Part shown: positions 17,251 to 28,960 of the stretch, piece after piece
How the letters are laid out: each line of letters opens with the position of its first letter
How positions within the stretch are numbered: the stretch's first letter is position 1
The notes under the pieces: model-generated
Told to the model about the DNA's origin: nothing
Database searches by the model: none
What the model saw: only the letters and a program-made list of their open reading frames with translations
Source: Terrimesophilobacter sp964651535
GTDB taxonomy: Bacteria > Actinomycetota > Actinomycetes > Actinomycetales > Microbacteriaceae
Direction of reading: 5' to 3'
Assembly (NCBI GenBank): GCA_964651535.1
Contig: CAZYYE010000001.1
Location: 868,001-932,000 of the forward strand
DNA: 64,000 nt
Program-made: the position numbers and the translations under genes

Positions 17251-17910
17251 ATGGCGACCATTTACAACTGCCTGGACAGCAGCGAGCTGCTCACCGGCAT
17301 GCGCCTCGCCCGGCAGGCGCTCGGCATGGGCGAACTCATCGTCCTGCCCACGGACACCGTTTACGGGATCGGCTGCGACGCGTTCAACGACGCGGCCGTG
17401 CGCCGATTGCTCGAGGCGAAGGGTCGGGGCCGTGAAGCGCCGCCGCCCGTGCTGATTCCCGGGATTCCCACGCTCGACGCGCTCGCCGAAGGCGTTCCGG
17501 ATGAAGTCCGGAAACTCGTGAAGGCGTTTTGGCCCGGCGCGCTCACCGTCATCCTGCCGGTGCGCGAGTCGATCCAGTGGGATCTGGGGGAAACGCACGG
17601 CACGGTCGCGCTGCGCATGCCGGGCAACGACATCGCGCTCGAACTTCTGTCGGAGTCGGGCCCACTCGCCGTGTCCTCCGCGAATCTCACCGGGATGCCG
17701 CCGGCCGCCACCGCACAGGAAGCGTTCGAGGCGCTGGGCGACCTAGTTTCCGTGTACCTCGACGGCGGCCCTGTCGGACTGACGATCGAGGACGGAAACG
17801 ACCGCGGATCCACCATCGTCGACGCGACGGGCATTGCACTCGGCAGGGAACTCACGATCGTGCGTCACGGCGCGATTCCGGACGACGCGATTTTCGAGGC
17901 TCTCGGGTGA
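17251..17910 (+). CDS. tsaC: L-threonylcarbamoyladenylate synthase (Sua5/YrdC/TsaC)
   Basis: This enzyme makes threonylcarbamoyl-AMP from threonine, bicarbonate and ATP for the t6A37 tRNA modification. ATG 17251 gives MATIYNCLDSSELLTGM and 219 residues; an in-frame ATG at 17239 is an alternative. The YrdC fold is marked by LPTDTVYGIGCDAF, EAKGRGREAPPPVLIP and AVSSANLTGMPPA. It lacks the extra C-terminal Sua5 domain, so it is the short TsaC type. It overlaps wecA by 4 bp (GTGA), an arrangement widespread in actinobacteria upstream of the ATP synthase genes. Confidence 0.94.
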   Translation: MATIYNCLDSSELLTGMRLARQALGMGELIVLPTDTVYGIGCDAFNDAAVRRLLEAKGRGREAPPPVLIPGIPTLDALAEGVPDEVRKLVKAFWPGALTVILPVRESIQWDLGETHGTVALRMPGNDIALELLSESGPLAVSSANLTGMPPAATAQEAFEALGDLVSVYLDGGPVGLTIEDGNDRGSTIVDATGIALGRELTIVRHGAIPDDAIFEALG

Positions 17911-19037
17911 CGTTTTACATTCTCGCGGCCCTCGTCTCCGCCGCCGTCACGTTCGGGTTCGCCCTGGCCATTTGGAAACTCAGCACGCGATACCGCTTGT
18001 ACCCGACGATCCGCGACCGCGATGTCCATTCGACGCCGACCCCGCGGCTCGGCGGGGTTGCGATCTTTCTGGGAATCGTCGCCGCGTTCGTCGTCGCGAG
18101 CCAGGTGCCGTGGTTTCATCTCGTGTTCGCGAAGCCAGGGCAGGTCATTGCCATCCTCGGGGCTGCGCTCATCATCGTCGTGATCGGCGTCGCCGACGAT
18201 ATTTGGGATCTCGACTGGCTGACGAAGCTTACAGGCCAGATCATCGCGGCGGGACTCCTCGTCTGGCAGGGAGTGCAACTTCTCACGCTGCCGGTCGGCG
18301 GGGTCACCGTCGTCCCGCCCGTTCTCGGCCTCGTGCTCACCGTTGTCGCGGTGGTTCTCGTCATGAACGCCGTGAACTTCATCGATGGCCTCGACGGGCT
18401 CGTCGCGGGGGTCGCGATCATCGCGAACGGCGTGTTCTTCATCTACAGCTACCTGCTTGCGCGAAACGTGGGAGAAGCGGAATACTTCAATCTCGCCTCC
18501 CTCATCACGGCGGTGCTGATCGGAGCGTGCGTCGGATTCCTCCCCCTGAACTGGCATCCCGCGAAACTGTTCATGGGCGATTCCGGCGCGTTGCTCGTCG
18601 GCCTCCTCATGGCGACCTCCGCGATTTCGGTGACCGGCCAGATCGACCCGAACTCCCTGCAGTCCGGGCGCATCCTCGCCCCCGCGCTCATTCCGATCCT
18701 GTTGCCGATCGCCATCCTCATCGTTCCGCTCCTGGACTTCATCCTCGCGATCACGCGGCGCCTGCGCGCGGGCAAGTCTCCGTTCAGCGCCGATCGCCAG
18801 CACCTGCACCACCGCTTGCTGGACATGGGGCACACGCACTTCAGGTCCGTTCTGATCATTTACGGCTGGACCGCCGTACTCTCCATCGGCGTCCTCCTGT
18901 TCCTGTTCCTTCCCGCGTTGTGGGTGATCGCGATCCTCGCCGTCGGGGTCATCGCGTGCGCGTGGATCACTTTCGCTCCCGTCCTGTCGCGAAAAAACGC
19001 CGACCCCGCACTACCGATCGACAAGGAGCTCTCGTGA
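17907..19037 (+). CDS. wecA: undecaprenyl-phosphate GlcNAc-1-phosphate transferase-like (MraY/WecA family)
   Basis: This integral membrane enzyme transfers a sugar-1-phosphate from a UDP-sugar to a polyprenyl phosphate, starting wall polysaccharide or arabinogalactan-type linkers. GTG 17907 overlaps the tsaC stop and gives 376 residues with about 11 membrane segments. The family motifs are visible: IGVADDIWDLDWLTK, VNFIDGLDGLVAG, FMGDSGALL and the cytoplasmic HLHHRLLDMGH loop. The precise sugar cannot be determined. The stop overlaps the GTG of the next gene. Confidence 0.92.
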   Translation: MTFYILAALVSAAVTFGFALAIWKLSTRYRLYPTIRDRDVHSTPTPRLGGVAIFLGIVAAFVVASQVPWFHLVFAKPGQVIAILGAALIIVVIGVADDIWDLDWLTKLTGQIIAAGLLVWQGVQLLTLPVGGVTVVPPVLGLVLTVVAVVLVMNAVNFIDGLDGLVAGVAIIANGVFFIYSYLLARNVGEAEYFNLASLITAVLIGACVGFLPLNWHPAKLFMGDSGALLVGLLMATSAISVTGQIDPNSLQSGRILAPALIPILLPIAILIVPLLDFILAITRRLRAGKSPFSADRQHLHHRLLDMGHTHFRSVLIIYGWTAVLSIGVLLFLFLPALWVIAILAVGVIACAWITFAPVLSRKNADPALPIDKELS

Positions 19038-19480
19038 GCGCAGCGCCAATCTTTCGCAGGATTCTCGTGTGGGGCGGATTCCTCGCCCTCGCCATCATCG
19101 TGGTCGGCGGTGGAATCGGTTTTCTCGCGGCAGGCACGCCGGGCATCGTGAGCGCGCTTCTCGGGACCGCCATGTCAGTCCTGTTCATGGGGATCACGGC
19201 GGGCAGCATCCTCCTCGCGCTCAAGGTGTCGGGGGATCCGGTCTCCCTCGCCACGTTCTTCGGGATCGTCACGGGGGGTTGGCTCGCGAAGATCATCGCC
19301 TTCCTCGTGATCGTGTTCTCGCTCAAGAACCAACCCTGGATCGACCCCACTGTGTTGTTCGTCACGATCGTCGCAGGGGTGCTCGGGTCTCTCGTCATCG
19401 ACCTCGTCGTCGTCGCCCGATCCCGGCTGGGCTATGTGAGCGACGTATCGCTGCCGACCGACGATTCCAGCCAGGACTGA
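19034..19480 (+). CDS. atpI: ATP synthase subunit I-like membrane protein
   Basis: This is a 148-residue protein (GTG start overlapping wecA) with four hydrophobic segments: about residues 9-32, 37-60, 74-98 and 105-128. Position immediately before atpB and the four-helix layout match AtpI-type proteins, which help assemble the c-ring or import Mg2+; sequence conservation in this family is low, so the name rests mainly on context. The cytoplasmic tail RSRLGYVSDVSLPTDDS is polar. Confidence 0.75.
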   Translation: MSAAPIFRRILVWGGFLALAIIVVGGGIGFLAAGTPGIVSALLGTAMSVLFMGITAGSILLALKVSGDPVSLATFFGIVTGGWLAKIIAFLVIVFSLKNQPWIDPTVLFVTIVAGVLGSLVIDLVVVARSRLGYVSDVSLPTDDSSQD

Positions 19481-19600
19481 GGCCGGCGGCGACTTCGGCC
19501 AGATTCGGCACACCCCCGGTTTATTGATAGAGTCGTTTTCGAAGAATCCCGTGGTGAACGTGTGAGCGAATCACCGTGATCTACGCCCCTTTTCGCCAGT

Positions 19601-19617
19601 GTGAACATTCTGTTCAC
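19601..19617 (+). promoter_or_regulatory. inverted repeat upstream of the ATP synthase operon
   Basis: In the 187-bp gap before atpB there is a perfect inverted repeat GTGAACA-TTC-TGTTCAC. It lies 12 bases before the AGGAG at 19630-19634. It could be a dyad operator (about 17 bp, the size of a helix-turn-helix dimer site) or, in RNA, a 7-bp hairpin with a 3-base loop close to the ribosome site. A possible promoter region lies upstream around TTTATTGATAGAGT (19520-19533). Confidence 0.45.
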
Positions 19618-19667
19618 TGCGCCAGAACCAGGAGAAAGCGCTGCTAGAGAACGCCGTAAACCTGCTG

Positions 19668-20453
19668 GTGATGGCTGCGTCCGATGAGGGCGGGTTCCAT
19701 GGCCCGACGATCTACGAATTCTTCCCGCCGGTCATCTTCTTCGAGGGCACCTGGTTCGAGATCAACCGCATCATTCTCGTTCGGTTCATCGCGGTCATCG
19801 CTCTCGTCCTGTTCTTTTGGCTCGGAACGCGCAAACTCAAAGTCGTACCCGGCCGCGGCCAGAGCATCGTCGAACTGGGCATGGGATTCGCCCGCGACAG
19901 CATCGCCGTGAGCGTGCTGGGCCAAAAGGATGGCAAACGGTTCCTGCCGCTCATCACCGCCATCTTCTTCATGGTGCTGTTCATGAACCTCACCGGGACG
20001 ATTCCGGGGCTCAATATCGCGGGAACATCCGTTATCGGCGTCCCGCTGCTGCTCGCCGTGATCGCCTACGGCACGTTCATCTACGCGGGAGTCAAGAAGA
20101 GCCCGGGCAAGTTCTTCCGCAACTCGCTCTTCCCGCCCGGCGTTCCGCCGGGGCTCTACGTCCTCGTGACGCCGATCGAATTCATTTCGACGTTCCTCGT
20201 TCGGCCCGTGACCCTCACGTTGCGACTCATGATGAACATGATGGTCGGCCACTTGCTTCTCGTGCTGTTCTTCGCGGGAACGCAGTTCTTCTTCTTCACG
20301 GCGGGGGGCCTCTACTCCCTGTTCGGAATCGGCACGCTCGCCTTCGGGTTCGTGTTCACGCTCTTCGAAGTCCTGATCGCCGTGCTTCAGGCCTTCATCT
20401 TCGGTATCCTCACGGCCGTCTACATCCAGCTCGCACTGCTGGACGAACACTAG
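19668..20453 (+). CDS. atpB: F1Fo ATP synthase subunit a
   Basis: Subunit a forms the proton half-channels next to the c-ring. The protein (261 residues from GTG 19668) has six hydrophobic segments and the essential arginine in LVRPVTLTLRLMMNMMVGH, where Arg faces the c-subunit glutamate. The start is uncertain: neither GTG 19668 nor ATG 19671 has a ribosome site, whereas a CTG at 19641 lies 6 bases after AGGAG and would add LLENAVNLL to the front. It opens the complete atpBEFHAGDC operon. Confidence 0.95.
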   Translation: MMAASDEGGFHGPTIYEFFPPVIFFEGTWFEINRIILVRFIAVIALVLFFWLGTRKLKVVPGRGQSIVELGMGFARDSIAVSVLGQKDGKRFLPLITAIFFMVLFMNLTGTIPGLNIAGTSVIGVPLLLAVIAYGTFIYAGVKKSPGKFFRNSLFPPGVPPGLYVLVTPIEFISTFLVRPVTLTLRLMMNMMVGHLLLVLFFAGTQFFFFTAGGLYSLFGIGTLAFGFVFTLFEVLIAVLQAFIFGILTAVYIQLALLDEH

Positions 20454-20539
20454 CCGCGCTCCAGGACCCGACCACAACTTAACAACACCACACGGATGCG
20501 GCACTCGCCGGATTCGCCGCAATGGAAGGAAACACACTC

Positions 20540-20761
20540 GTGGACATCGCTGCACTCTCCGGCAACATCGCCACCGTCGGTTACGGTCTCGCGGCCATCG
20601 GCCCCGGTATCGGCATCGGCATCGTTGTGGGCAAGACGGTTGAGGCCGTCGCCCGCCAGCCAGAGCTCCAGGGCCGACTGACCGTGCTCATGTACATCGG
20701 TATCGCGTTCACGGAAGCGCTGGCCTTCATCGGCATCGCGACCTACTTCTTCATGAACTGA
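20540..20761 (+). CDS. atpE: F1Fo ATP synthase subunit c
   Basis: This is the proteolipid of the rotor ring, with two membrane helices and the proton-carrying Glu59 in IAFTEALAFIG. I prefer GTG 20540, since GGAAGGA (20525-20531) precedes it by 8 bases and the product then starts MDIAALSGNIATVGYGL, matching relatives; ATG 20522 would add six residues. The glycine-rich first helix GPGIGIGIVVG and loop ARQPEL are conserved. Glu with no Na+ ligand set suggests proton coupling. Confidence 0.94.
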   Translation: MDIAALSGNIATVGYGLAAIGPGIGIGIVVGKTVEAVARQPELQGRLTVLMYIGIAFTEALAFIGIATYFFMN

Positions 20762-20790
20762 CGGTTCCTGACGACCTTTAAGGACAAACC

Positions 20791-21408
20791 ATGCTTGCAG
20801 CAGTGATCCACGCGGCCACCGTCGTTCGGGCGGCCGAAGACGCGCCGCCGAGCCCGCTGTTCCCGCAGCCGTACGACATCATTTGGTCGGCCGTCTGTTT
20901 CGCCATCATTTTGTTCGTCGTCTGGAAGTACGCGCTTCCCCGCCTCGGCGCAATGCTCGACGAGCGTTCTGCGCTCATCGAGGGGAACATCGAAAAGGCC
21001 GCAGAGGCCAAGGCCGAAGCGGATGCGGCGCTCGAGGAGTATCGCGCGCAACTCGCGGACGCTCGCGGCGAAGCGGCGAAGATCCGCGAGCAGGCCAGGG
21101 CAGACGGCACGAAGATCCTGCTCGAGCTGAAAGAGCAGGCGCAAGCTGAGGCAGACCGCATCGCCGCCGCCGCCAAGGCGACGATCGAAGCCGAGCGCCA
21201 GAGCGCGCTGGTTTCCCTGCGCGGCGAGGTGGGTTCGCTCGCGCTCAGCCTCGCATCGGGCGTCATCGGCGAAGCGCTCACGGACGACAAGCGCGCGACG
21301 ATGATCGTGGACCGCTTCCTGGCGGACCTTGAGGCAGACGGCTCCGCCGCTTCCGAGAAGGCGGGGGCCGCAAAGAGCGGTTCCGGCGCGACGGGAAAGA
21401 AAAAGTAA
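20791..21408 (+). CDS. atpF: F1Fo ATP synthase subunit b
   Basis: Subunit b is the peripheral stalk. The 205-residue protein has one membrane helix near residues 30-50 (IIWSAVCFAIILFVVWKYALP) and a long charged helix from about 55 to 170 (EAKAEADAALEEYRAQLADA) that dimerises along F1. The C-terminal end, rich in Gly, Ser and Lys, is a flexible tail. Its stop overlaps the ATG of atpH. Confidence 0.95.
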   Translation: MLAAVIHAATVVRAAEDAPPSPLFPQPYDIIWSAVCFAIILFVVWKYALPRLGAMLDERSALIEGNIEKAAEAKAEADAALEEYRAQLADARGEAAKIREQARADGTKILLELKEQAQAEADRIAAAAKATIEAERQSALVSLRGEVGSLALSLASGVIGEALTDDKRATMIVDRFLADLEADGSAASEKAGAAKSGSGATGKKK

Positions 21409-22199
21409 TGGGATCCGCGACCAGAGAAGCGATCGCCGCGGCGAAGGCGGCGCTCGCCGCCCACGGCGATTCGGCGACGCTGGGCGCGGGCCGGGATTTG
21501 TTCGCGGCCGGTCGAGTCATCGGGGACTCGGCGCAACTGCACACTGTGCTTGCCGACTCCTCAGCGGACCCGGCAGCCAAGAGCGACGTCGTCGAGAGGA
21601 TTTTCGGATCCCTGGATTCGGCGGCCAGAGGGTTGCTTTCCGGTCTCGTCGCGAGCCGATGGTCGCAACCCGACGACCTGCTTGCCGGTATCGAGGAAAT
21701 TGCGATCCGGATCATGGCGATCTCGGCGGACTCCTCCGTCGACATCCCCGCCGAACTGTTCGCGTTCGGTGCTGCAGTGAGCTCGAACGCGGAACTTGAG
21801 CTTGCCGTGGGAAACAAACTCGGCGACCCGGCCGCAAAGGTCGCCCTGGTCGATGCGCTCCTGGACGGCAAGGCGAGCGAGCAGACCATCGCGATCATCG
21901 GCCACCTCGTCCGCCAGCCGCGCGGGCGCCGCATCGGCGCTTTGCTTCGCTACGCCGCCGGGGTCGTCGCTGACCAGCATGAGCAGGCCATCGCGACGGT
22001 GACGGTCGCGACTGCGCTCTCCGACGAGCAAGTGGAGCGCTTGCGCGAAGGGCTTGCAAAGAAGTACGGCGCAAGTCGGGTGAACCAGGTCGTCGATGCG
22101 AGCATCATCGGCGGAATGCGGATCTCGATCGGCGATGTCGTGATCGACGACAGCGTGGCGACACGCGTGAAGGAACTGAAGCTTCAGCTCGCGAGTTAG
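21408..22199 (+). CDS. atpH: F1Fo ATP synthase subunit delta
   Basis: Subunit delta links the peripheral stalk to the top of F1. The product is 263 residues, longer than the 177 of E. coli but usual for actinobacteria without a b-delta fusion. The C-terminal domain is recognised by ATVTVATALSDEQVERLREGL and VDASIIGGMRISIGDVVIDDS. The extra N-terminal part contains alternating Ala-rich helices. TAATG overlap with atpF shows coupling. Confidence 0.93.
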   Translation: MGSATREAIAAAKAALAAHGDSATLGAGRDLFAAGRVIGDSAQLHTVLADSSADPAAKSDVVERIFGSLDSAARGLLSGLVASRWSQPDDLLAGIEEIAIRIMAISADSSVDIPAELFAFGAAVSSNAELELAVGNKLGDPAAKVALVDALLDGKASEQTIAIIGHLVRQPRGRRIGALLRYAAGVVADQHEQAIATVTVATALSDEQVERLREGLAKKYGASRVNQVVDASIIGGMRISIGDVVIDDSVATRVKELKLQLAS

Positions 22200-22251
22200 C
22201 GGCTGGGAACACCATCGGGGCGAGACCGCCCCGCAATGCAGAGGAAAGACA

Positions 22252-23889
<1,638 letters not shown>

Positions 23890-23892
23890 CCA

Positions 23893-24792
23893 ATGGGAGC
23901 GCAACTTCGGGTCTACCGGCAGAAGATCAAGTCTGCCAACACGACCAAGAAGATCACGAAAGCGATGGAGCTCATCGCGGCGTCGCGGATCCAGAAAGCG
24001 CAGCAGCGGGTGGCGGCATCCGGTCCGTACTCGCGCGCGGTCACGCGCGCAGTGTCTGCCCTTGCGACGTATTCGAACGTCGACCACGTGCTCACGACGG
24101 AGCCGGAGAAGATCGAGCGGGCCGCGATTCTGATCCTCTCGTCGGATCGGGGTCTCGCCGGCGCGTTCAACACGAACGTCCTGAAGGAATCCGGCGAACT
24201 CGCCGCGCGGTTGAGGGCTGAGGGCAAAGAGGTCGTCCACTACCTGGTCGGCCGCAAGTCGATCGCCTACTTCAACTTCCGGAAGCGCCCCATCGAGCAG
24301 TACTGGGTGGGCGGAACCGACAACCCGGAGGCCGAAACCGCTCACGAGGTCGGCAGCGTGCTCGTCGAGCGCTTCCTGCGCCCGGCTTCAGAAGGCGGCG
24401 TGGACGAAATCCACATCGTGTACAACCGCTTCGTGAGCATGCTCACGCAGACGCCCGAAGTTGTTCGACTCCTCCCGCTCGAAGTTGTCGAAGGCGTCGA
24501 GGAACCGGGGGAGCGGGAGATTCTTCCGCTGTACGAGTTCGAACCCGAAGTGGACAAGGTTCTGGACGCCCTGCTTCCCGTCTACATCGAAAGCAGGATC
24601 TTCAACGCGATGCTGCAATCCGCGGCGAGCAAGCATGCGGCGACCCAGAAGGCCATGAAGTCCGCGAGCGACAACGCGGACAAACTCATCACCGATTACA
24701 CGAGACTGGCCAACAACGCCCGCCAGTCTGAGATCACCCAGCAGATTTCCGAGATCGTGGGCGGCGCAGACGCCCTCGCCTCGGCGAAGTAG
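23893..24792 (+). CDS. atpG: F1Fo ATP synthase subunit gamma
   Basis: Gamma is the rotating central shaft. The 299-residue protein starts MGAQLRVYRQKIKSANTTKK and ends in the long C-terminal helix with RLANNARQSEITQQISEIVGG, the two halves of the coiled-coil axle. ILSSDRGLAGAFNTNV is the conserved middle motif. It lies 3 bp after atpA. Confidence 0.97.
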   Translation: MGAQLRVYRQKIKSANTTKKITKAMELIAASRIQKAQQRVAASGPYSRAVTRAVSALATYSNVDHVLTTEPEKIERAAILILSSDRGLAGAFNTNVLKESGELAARLRAEGKEVVHYLVGRKSIAYFNFRKRPIEQYWVGGTDNPEAETAHEVGSVLVERFLRPASEGGVDEIHIVYNRFVSMLTQTPEVVRLLPLEVVEGVEEPGEREILPLYEFEPEVDKVLDALLPVYIESRIFNAMLQSAASKHAATQKAMKSASDNADKLITDYTRLANNARQSEITQQISEIVGGADALASAK

Positions 24793-24816
24793 CCAACCAG
24801 GAGAAACAGGATAGCC

Positions 24817-26328
<1,512 letters not shown>

Positions 26329-26329
26329 C

Positions 26330-26611
26330 ATGGCCGTGCTCACGGTGAGCGTCGTGTCCGCCGACCACGAGGTGTGGACGGGGGAGGCGAAGCAGCTGAT
26401 TGCGCGCACCGTGGAGGGCGAGATCGGAATCCTGCCAGGGCACGAGCCGATTCTGGCGATTCTCGGCCCGGGCGAGGTGCGCATCACGCTTGAGAACGGC
26501 ACCGTGGTGAAAGCGACGGCCGAGGACGGGTTCCTTTCCGTCGCCAATGACGCCGTCACGGTCGTCGCGAGAAACGCCGGCCTTGTGACGCCTGCCGCCG
26601 ACGCGCACTAG
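26330..26611 (+). CDS. atpC: F1Fo ATP synthase subunit epsilon, short form
   Basis: Epsilon joins the c-ring to gamma. The 93-residue product covers the N-terminal beta-sandwich only (TVSVVSADHEVWTGEAKQL, GEIGILPGHEPILAILGPG, VTVVARNAGL). The C-terminal two-helix domain, which in E. coli inhibits ATP hydrolysis, is missing: the frame stops right after the sandwich, without frameshift remains in the 3 bases before the next gene. Inhibition of reverse rotation would have to be done another way, for example by the alpha C-terminal extension. Confidence 0.94.
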   Translation: MAVLTVSVVSADHEVWTGEAKQLIARTVEGEIGILPGHEPILAILGPGEVRITLENGTVVKATAEDGFLSVANDAVTVVARNAGLVTPAADAH

Positions 26612-27351
26612 TGCACGTCCTTCTCCCTCCGTCGGAAACGAAGACGGATGGCGGCGACGAGCGCAGGCTTCTCGACCTGAACGCGCTGGGTTTCGCCCGG
26701 CTGAATCCGGTGCGACGAGCGATGCTCGCGGCCCTGCGTTCGCTCAGCAGCAATCGCGCTGTTGCTGCCGAGGCGCTCCGAATCAGCAAAGCCCAGCACT
26801 TCGAGGTCGACCGCAATCGGGCCCTCCGGCGCTCGCCGACGCTTCCCGCGATCGAACGCTATACGGGAGTGCTGTACGACGGACTGGATTTCGGGTCTCT
26901 CGACGTGCGGGCCAGAGAGTGGGCTGCGATGAGGGTGATCATTCACTCCGCGCTGTTCGGCTTGCTGCGGGCGTCGGATCCGATTCCCGCGTACCGGCTT
27001 TCCCACGATTCGCGGATTCCAGGACGCCCGCTCGGCCGCACGTGGCGCAACGCGATTTCCGATGAGTTGGATCGCCTCCCAGGGCTCATTCTCGACTTGC
27101 GCTCGGAGTCGTATGTAGCGCTCGGCCCCGCGCCCGCCGGGTCGTTCTTCCTGCGCGTGGTCACGGCGGGCGAGGGAAGCACGCGGCGTGCACTGAACCA
27201 CTTCAACAAGAAGGCCAAGGGGGAGTTCGTACGGGCGCTGGCAACGTCGGGGATCGATTTTCCCGATGCGGATTCGCTGTGCGCGTGGGCACGCGATCGC
27301 GGCCTGCGCCTGGAACCCGGCGCGCCAGGGGAACTGCAGTTGGTCGTCTAG
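26611..27351 (+). CDS. yaaA: YaaA-family peroxide stress protein
   Basis: This 246-residue protein (GTG sharing one base with the atpC stop) has the family start VHVLLPPSETKTDGG and the later conserved EGSTRRALNHFNKKAKGEFVRAL. In E. coli, YaaA limits free iron during peroxide stress and binds DNA; an actual enzymatic reaction is unknown. Coupling to the ATP synthase operon end may be only positional. Its stop codon overlaps that of the opposing ogt gene. Confidence 0.9.
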   Translation: MHVLLPPSETKTDGGDERRLLDLNALGFARLNPVRRAMLAALRSLSSNRAVAAEALRISKAQHFEVDRNRALRRSPTLPAIERYTGVLYDGLDFGSLDVRAREWAAMRVIIHSALFGLLRASDPIPAYRLSHDSRIPGRPLGRTWRNAISDELDRLPGLILDLRSESYVALGPAPAGSFFLRVVTAGEGSTRRALNHFNKKAKGEFVRALATSGIDFPDADSLCAWARDRGLRLEPGAPGELQLVV

Positions 27352-27851
27352 GCGGCCAGGAGCACGCCCTCGTGTTCGAGCAGCCACAGTTTCGTGGGAA
27401 TGCCGTTTCCGCCGCTATAGCCGGTCACCCTTCCGTCGGACCCGAGTACACGATGGCACGGGACGATGATCGGGATCGGATTCGCGCCGATCGCGCCGCC
27501 CACCGCCCGGCCGGCCGTGGCGCGGCCCGTGCCGAGGCCCAGCTCGCCATAGGTGGTCACTTCGCCCCACTCGAGGGCGGAAAGCTGATCCCAGATGGCG
27601 TGCTGGAACGGCGTTCCGTGCGCGGCGAGCGGTATTGAGAACGAACGGCGCCGGCCCGCGAAATACTCGTCGAGCTGCTTGGCCGCGCGGTCGAGCACCC
27701 GATTGCTGTTTTCTGAGACCGAGTCGAACGGGAGCATCCCTTCGCGCTCGATTGTCAGCGAAACGAGAGCTTTGCCGTTGCTGACGAGTTCGAGTCGGCC
27801 GATCGGGCTGCGGGTTCGGATGAGCCAGGAGGGTGGAGTCGAAATGGACAT
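27348..27851 (-). CDS. ogt: methylated-DNA--protein-cysteine methyltransferase
   Basis: This suicide repair protein removes methyl groups from O6-methylguanine onto its own cysteine. IIVPCHRVLGSDG contains the acceptor Cys132, and PFQHAIWDQLSALEWGEVTTYGEL is the helix-turn-helix with the arginine-finger region just after. The N-terminal RNase H-like half is degenerate as usual. Length is 167 residues. It reads toward yaaA with overlapping stop codons and lacks a fused AdaA domain. Confidence 0.95.
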   Translation of the reverse strand: MSISTPPSWLIRTRSPIGRLELVSNGKALVSLTIEREGMLPFDSVSENSNRVLDRAAKQLDEYFAGRRRSFSIPLAAHGTPFQHAIWDQLSALEWGEVTTYGELGLGTGRATAGRAVGGAIGANPIPIIVPCHRVLGSDGRVTGYSGGNGIPTKLWLLEHEGVLLAA

Positions 27852-27954
27852 GATTCGACGCTAAACCACGCCGGCGACGGCCGCAGTCGATCTGCGGAAG
27901 GTTGTGGACTGTGCGGGGGAGGCGAGGCTGGGCGGGAATGGCTAGCGTAGAAGC

Positions 27955-28935
27955 ATGCCTGAATCGACGACGACTCCCATCCGCTACCGCAACCTCGGCC
28001 CCTCCGGTCTCCGGGTATCGACGATCGGGATCGGCTGCAATAACTTCGGCCGGGCCGGAACCGCAACCGAAACGCAGAAAGGGTCCAACGCCGTGATCGG
28101 CACCGCGATCGACGAGGGCGTCACGTTCTTCGACGGAGCCGATATCTACGGCAAACAGCGCGGCGTCAGCGAAACCCTCATGGGAAACGCGCTCAAGGAC
28201 AAGCGGGACTCGATCGTGCTCGCCACGAAATTCGGCATGGACATGGAAGGTGCGAACGGACCCGATTGGGACGCTCGGGGTTCACGCCGCTACATCCGGA
28301 TTGCCATCGAATCGTCGCTGCGCAGGCTGCAGACTGACTGGATCGACTTGTACCAATTGCACACCCCCGACCCGAAAACCCCCATCGAAGAAACGCTCGC
28401 AACGCTCGACGACCTCGTCTCCGAGGGCAAGATCCGCTACTACGGACATTCGAACTTCGCCGGCTGGCAGATCGCCGAGGCCGAGTTCACGGCGATCGCC
28501 GGACGCCATCCGAAATTCGTGTCCGCGCAGAACGAATACAGCCTTCTCGCTCGCGGCGTCGAGGCAGAAGTTCTGCCCGCAGTTCGCCGGTACGGGCTCG
28601 GATTTCTTCCGTTCTTCCCGCTGCACAACGGGATCCTCACGGGGAAGTTCACGCGCGAGGGCGGACCGGCGGGCTCGAGGGTGATGGGGGAGAAGAGCTA
28701 CTTGCTCGAGCGCACGAACTGGGACGCCGTCGAGCGTTTCCGGCAATTCTGCGACGCGCGCGACATCACGATGCTCGAGGGAACATTCGGATGGCTGCTC
28801 GCCCAGCCGAACCTCGCTAGCGTCATCGCGGGAGCGACGACACCCGCTCAGGTGCGCGAGAACGTCGCCGCCGCAACCGCGTGGGTGCCGGAAGCCGACG
28901 ACTTGGTCGAGATCGACGAAATATTCCCGCGCTGA
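27955..28935 (+). CDS. aldo/keto reductase
   Basis: This is a 326-residue NADPH-dependent oxidoreductase with a TIM barrel. The catalytic tetrad is visible: Asp and Tyr in FFDGADIYGKQRG, Lys in VLATKFGMD, and His in the YGHSNFAG region. LQTDWIDLYQLHTPDP and the C-terminal VIAGATTPAQVRENVAAA (cofactor binding) are typical of the YghZ/IolS-like branch. It stands alone between ogt and a divergent quinone oxidoreductase-like gene; the substrate is unknown. Confidence 0.92.
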   Translation: MPESTTTPIRYRNLGPSGLRVSTIGIGCNNFGRAGTATETQKGSNAVIGTAIDEGVTFFDGADIYGKQRGVSETLMGNALKDKRDSIVLATKFGMDMEGANGPDWDARGSRRYIRIAIESSLRRLQTDWIDLYQLHTPDPKTPIEETLATLDDLVSEGKIRYYGHSNFAGWQIAEAEFTAIAGRHPKFVSAQNEYSLLARGVEAEVLPAVRRYGLGFLPFFPLHNGILTGKFTREGGPAGSRVMGEKSYLLERTNWDAVERFRQFCDARDITMLEGTFGWLLAQPNLASVIAGATTPAQVRENVAAATAWVPEADDLVEIDEIFPR

Positions 28936-28960
28936 TTCGTGCGGTTCGACAGGGTGGCGC

